34,730 bases of DNA from Candidatus Woesearchaeota archaeon (GTDB lineage Archaea; Nanobdellota; Nanobdellia; Woesearchaeales; UBA10200): positions 1 through 34,730 of the forward strand of contig DUGA01000001.1 in the NCBI GenBank assembly GCA_013331615.1, in the 5' to 3' direction. Below, one piece after another: positions 34,520 through 34,730 of this stretch. Under the pieces are notes generated by a model. The model had not been told where the DNA came from. It was given only the letters and a program-made list of their open reading frames with translations, and did not search any database. The stretch's first letter is position 1. Every line of letters starts with the position of its first letter. Both the position numbers and the translations under genes were made by a program.

Positions 34520-34730
34520 TTATGCAGCATAATCTACTGCCATTGGCTCTGGATTCACATTTGCAACGTCTGCAGATTGTCTTCTGTCTTTTCTATCTTT
34601 AATTCCTATCGGCATCTCCAAATAGAATATTGAGCCTCTACCTTTTTGTGATTTAACTGAAACTCTGCCTCCTAATCTTTCAGCAATTTGTTTGGTAAGC
34701 CCTAAACCTAATCCTCTCCTGTTATTCCTC
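34520..34730 (-). CDS. Sensor histidine kinase, C-terminal end only
   Basis: The last 70 or so residues of a GHKL-type kinase: GLGLGLTKQIAERLGGRVSV is the G2 box and following helix, SQKGRGSIFYLEMPI completes the ATP-binding domain, and a tail (DRKDRRQSADVANVNPEP) ends at the TAA at 34520. The sensor part and the phosphorylated histidine lie beyond the right edge. Confidence 0.85.
   Translation of the reverse strand, partial: RNNRRGLGLGLTKQIAERLGGRVSVKSQKGRGSIFYLEMPIGIKDRKDRRQSADVANVNPEPMAVDYAA

Overview
This 34.7 kb window is AT-rich (roughly 35-38% GC by eye) and archaeal. It has TATA boxes placed for leaderless transcripts, an archaeal-type Elp3, class III (prepilin-like) signal peptides, a FlaI/GspE-type secretion ATPase and archaellum-like coiled-coil proteins. 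Compact genes, many orphan families and Lys/Asn-rich inserts in conserved enzymes suggest a DPANN lineage (Woesearchaeota or Pacearchaeota-like). That placement is inference; no rRNA or tRNA gene is present to settle it.

Left part (1-13.7 kb). A pyrimidine biosynthesis block lies on the minus strand: pyrD, pyrK, a STAS-like orphan, pyrC and the start of pyrB, which runs off the left edge. Divergent from pyrD are a flavin/NAD oxidoreductase related to PyrK without the Fe-S module and a large Elp3 with an internal insert. Next come a two-domain helix-turn-helix regulator, an HExxH protein, an 807-residue xylose-isomerase-like TIM-barrel protein with a very large insert, and a small zinc-ribbon gene overlapping a charged helical protein.

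Middle (13.7-25.7 kb). A surface-structure region holds a 541-residue orphan that seems to start at AUU, a surface protein with VGIGTNNP repeats, and three prepilin-like proteins, one carrying a LamG domain. A BRO-type gene sits among them like an insertion. Then follow a Fic protein preceded by three 18-bp direct repeats, a lipoprotein hydrolase, a MarC membrane protein, an orphan whose reading changes frame at an A AAA AAG heptamer, and aspartate kinase lysC.

Right part (25.9-34.7 kb). Two related multi-pass membrane proteins with Gly/His-rich tails, two coiled-coil proteins, a HerA-type ATPase, an orphan of 369 residues and a 759-residue FlaI/GspE-type ATPase look like parts of one envelope-spanning machine, served by the prepilins in the middle. 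The end of a histidine kinase lies at the right edge.

The strongest new signal is a dispersed family of structured RNAs of about 205-225 nt, present three times (13844-14047, 18311-18517, 31689-31914), always in the gaps between the surface-structure genes. The copies share a long basal helix with different sequence but preserved pairing, a 7-nt bulge at the same place, an 8-bp second helix with compensatory changes, and three conserved blocks at fixed spacings (20 nt and 26 nt in every copy). I know no Rfam family that fits. A different, single hairpin RNA candidate lies at 25765-25888 between lysC and the membrane-protein genes.
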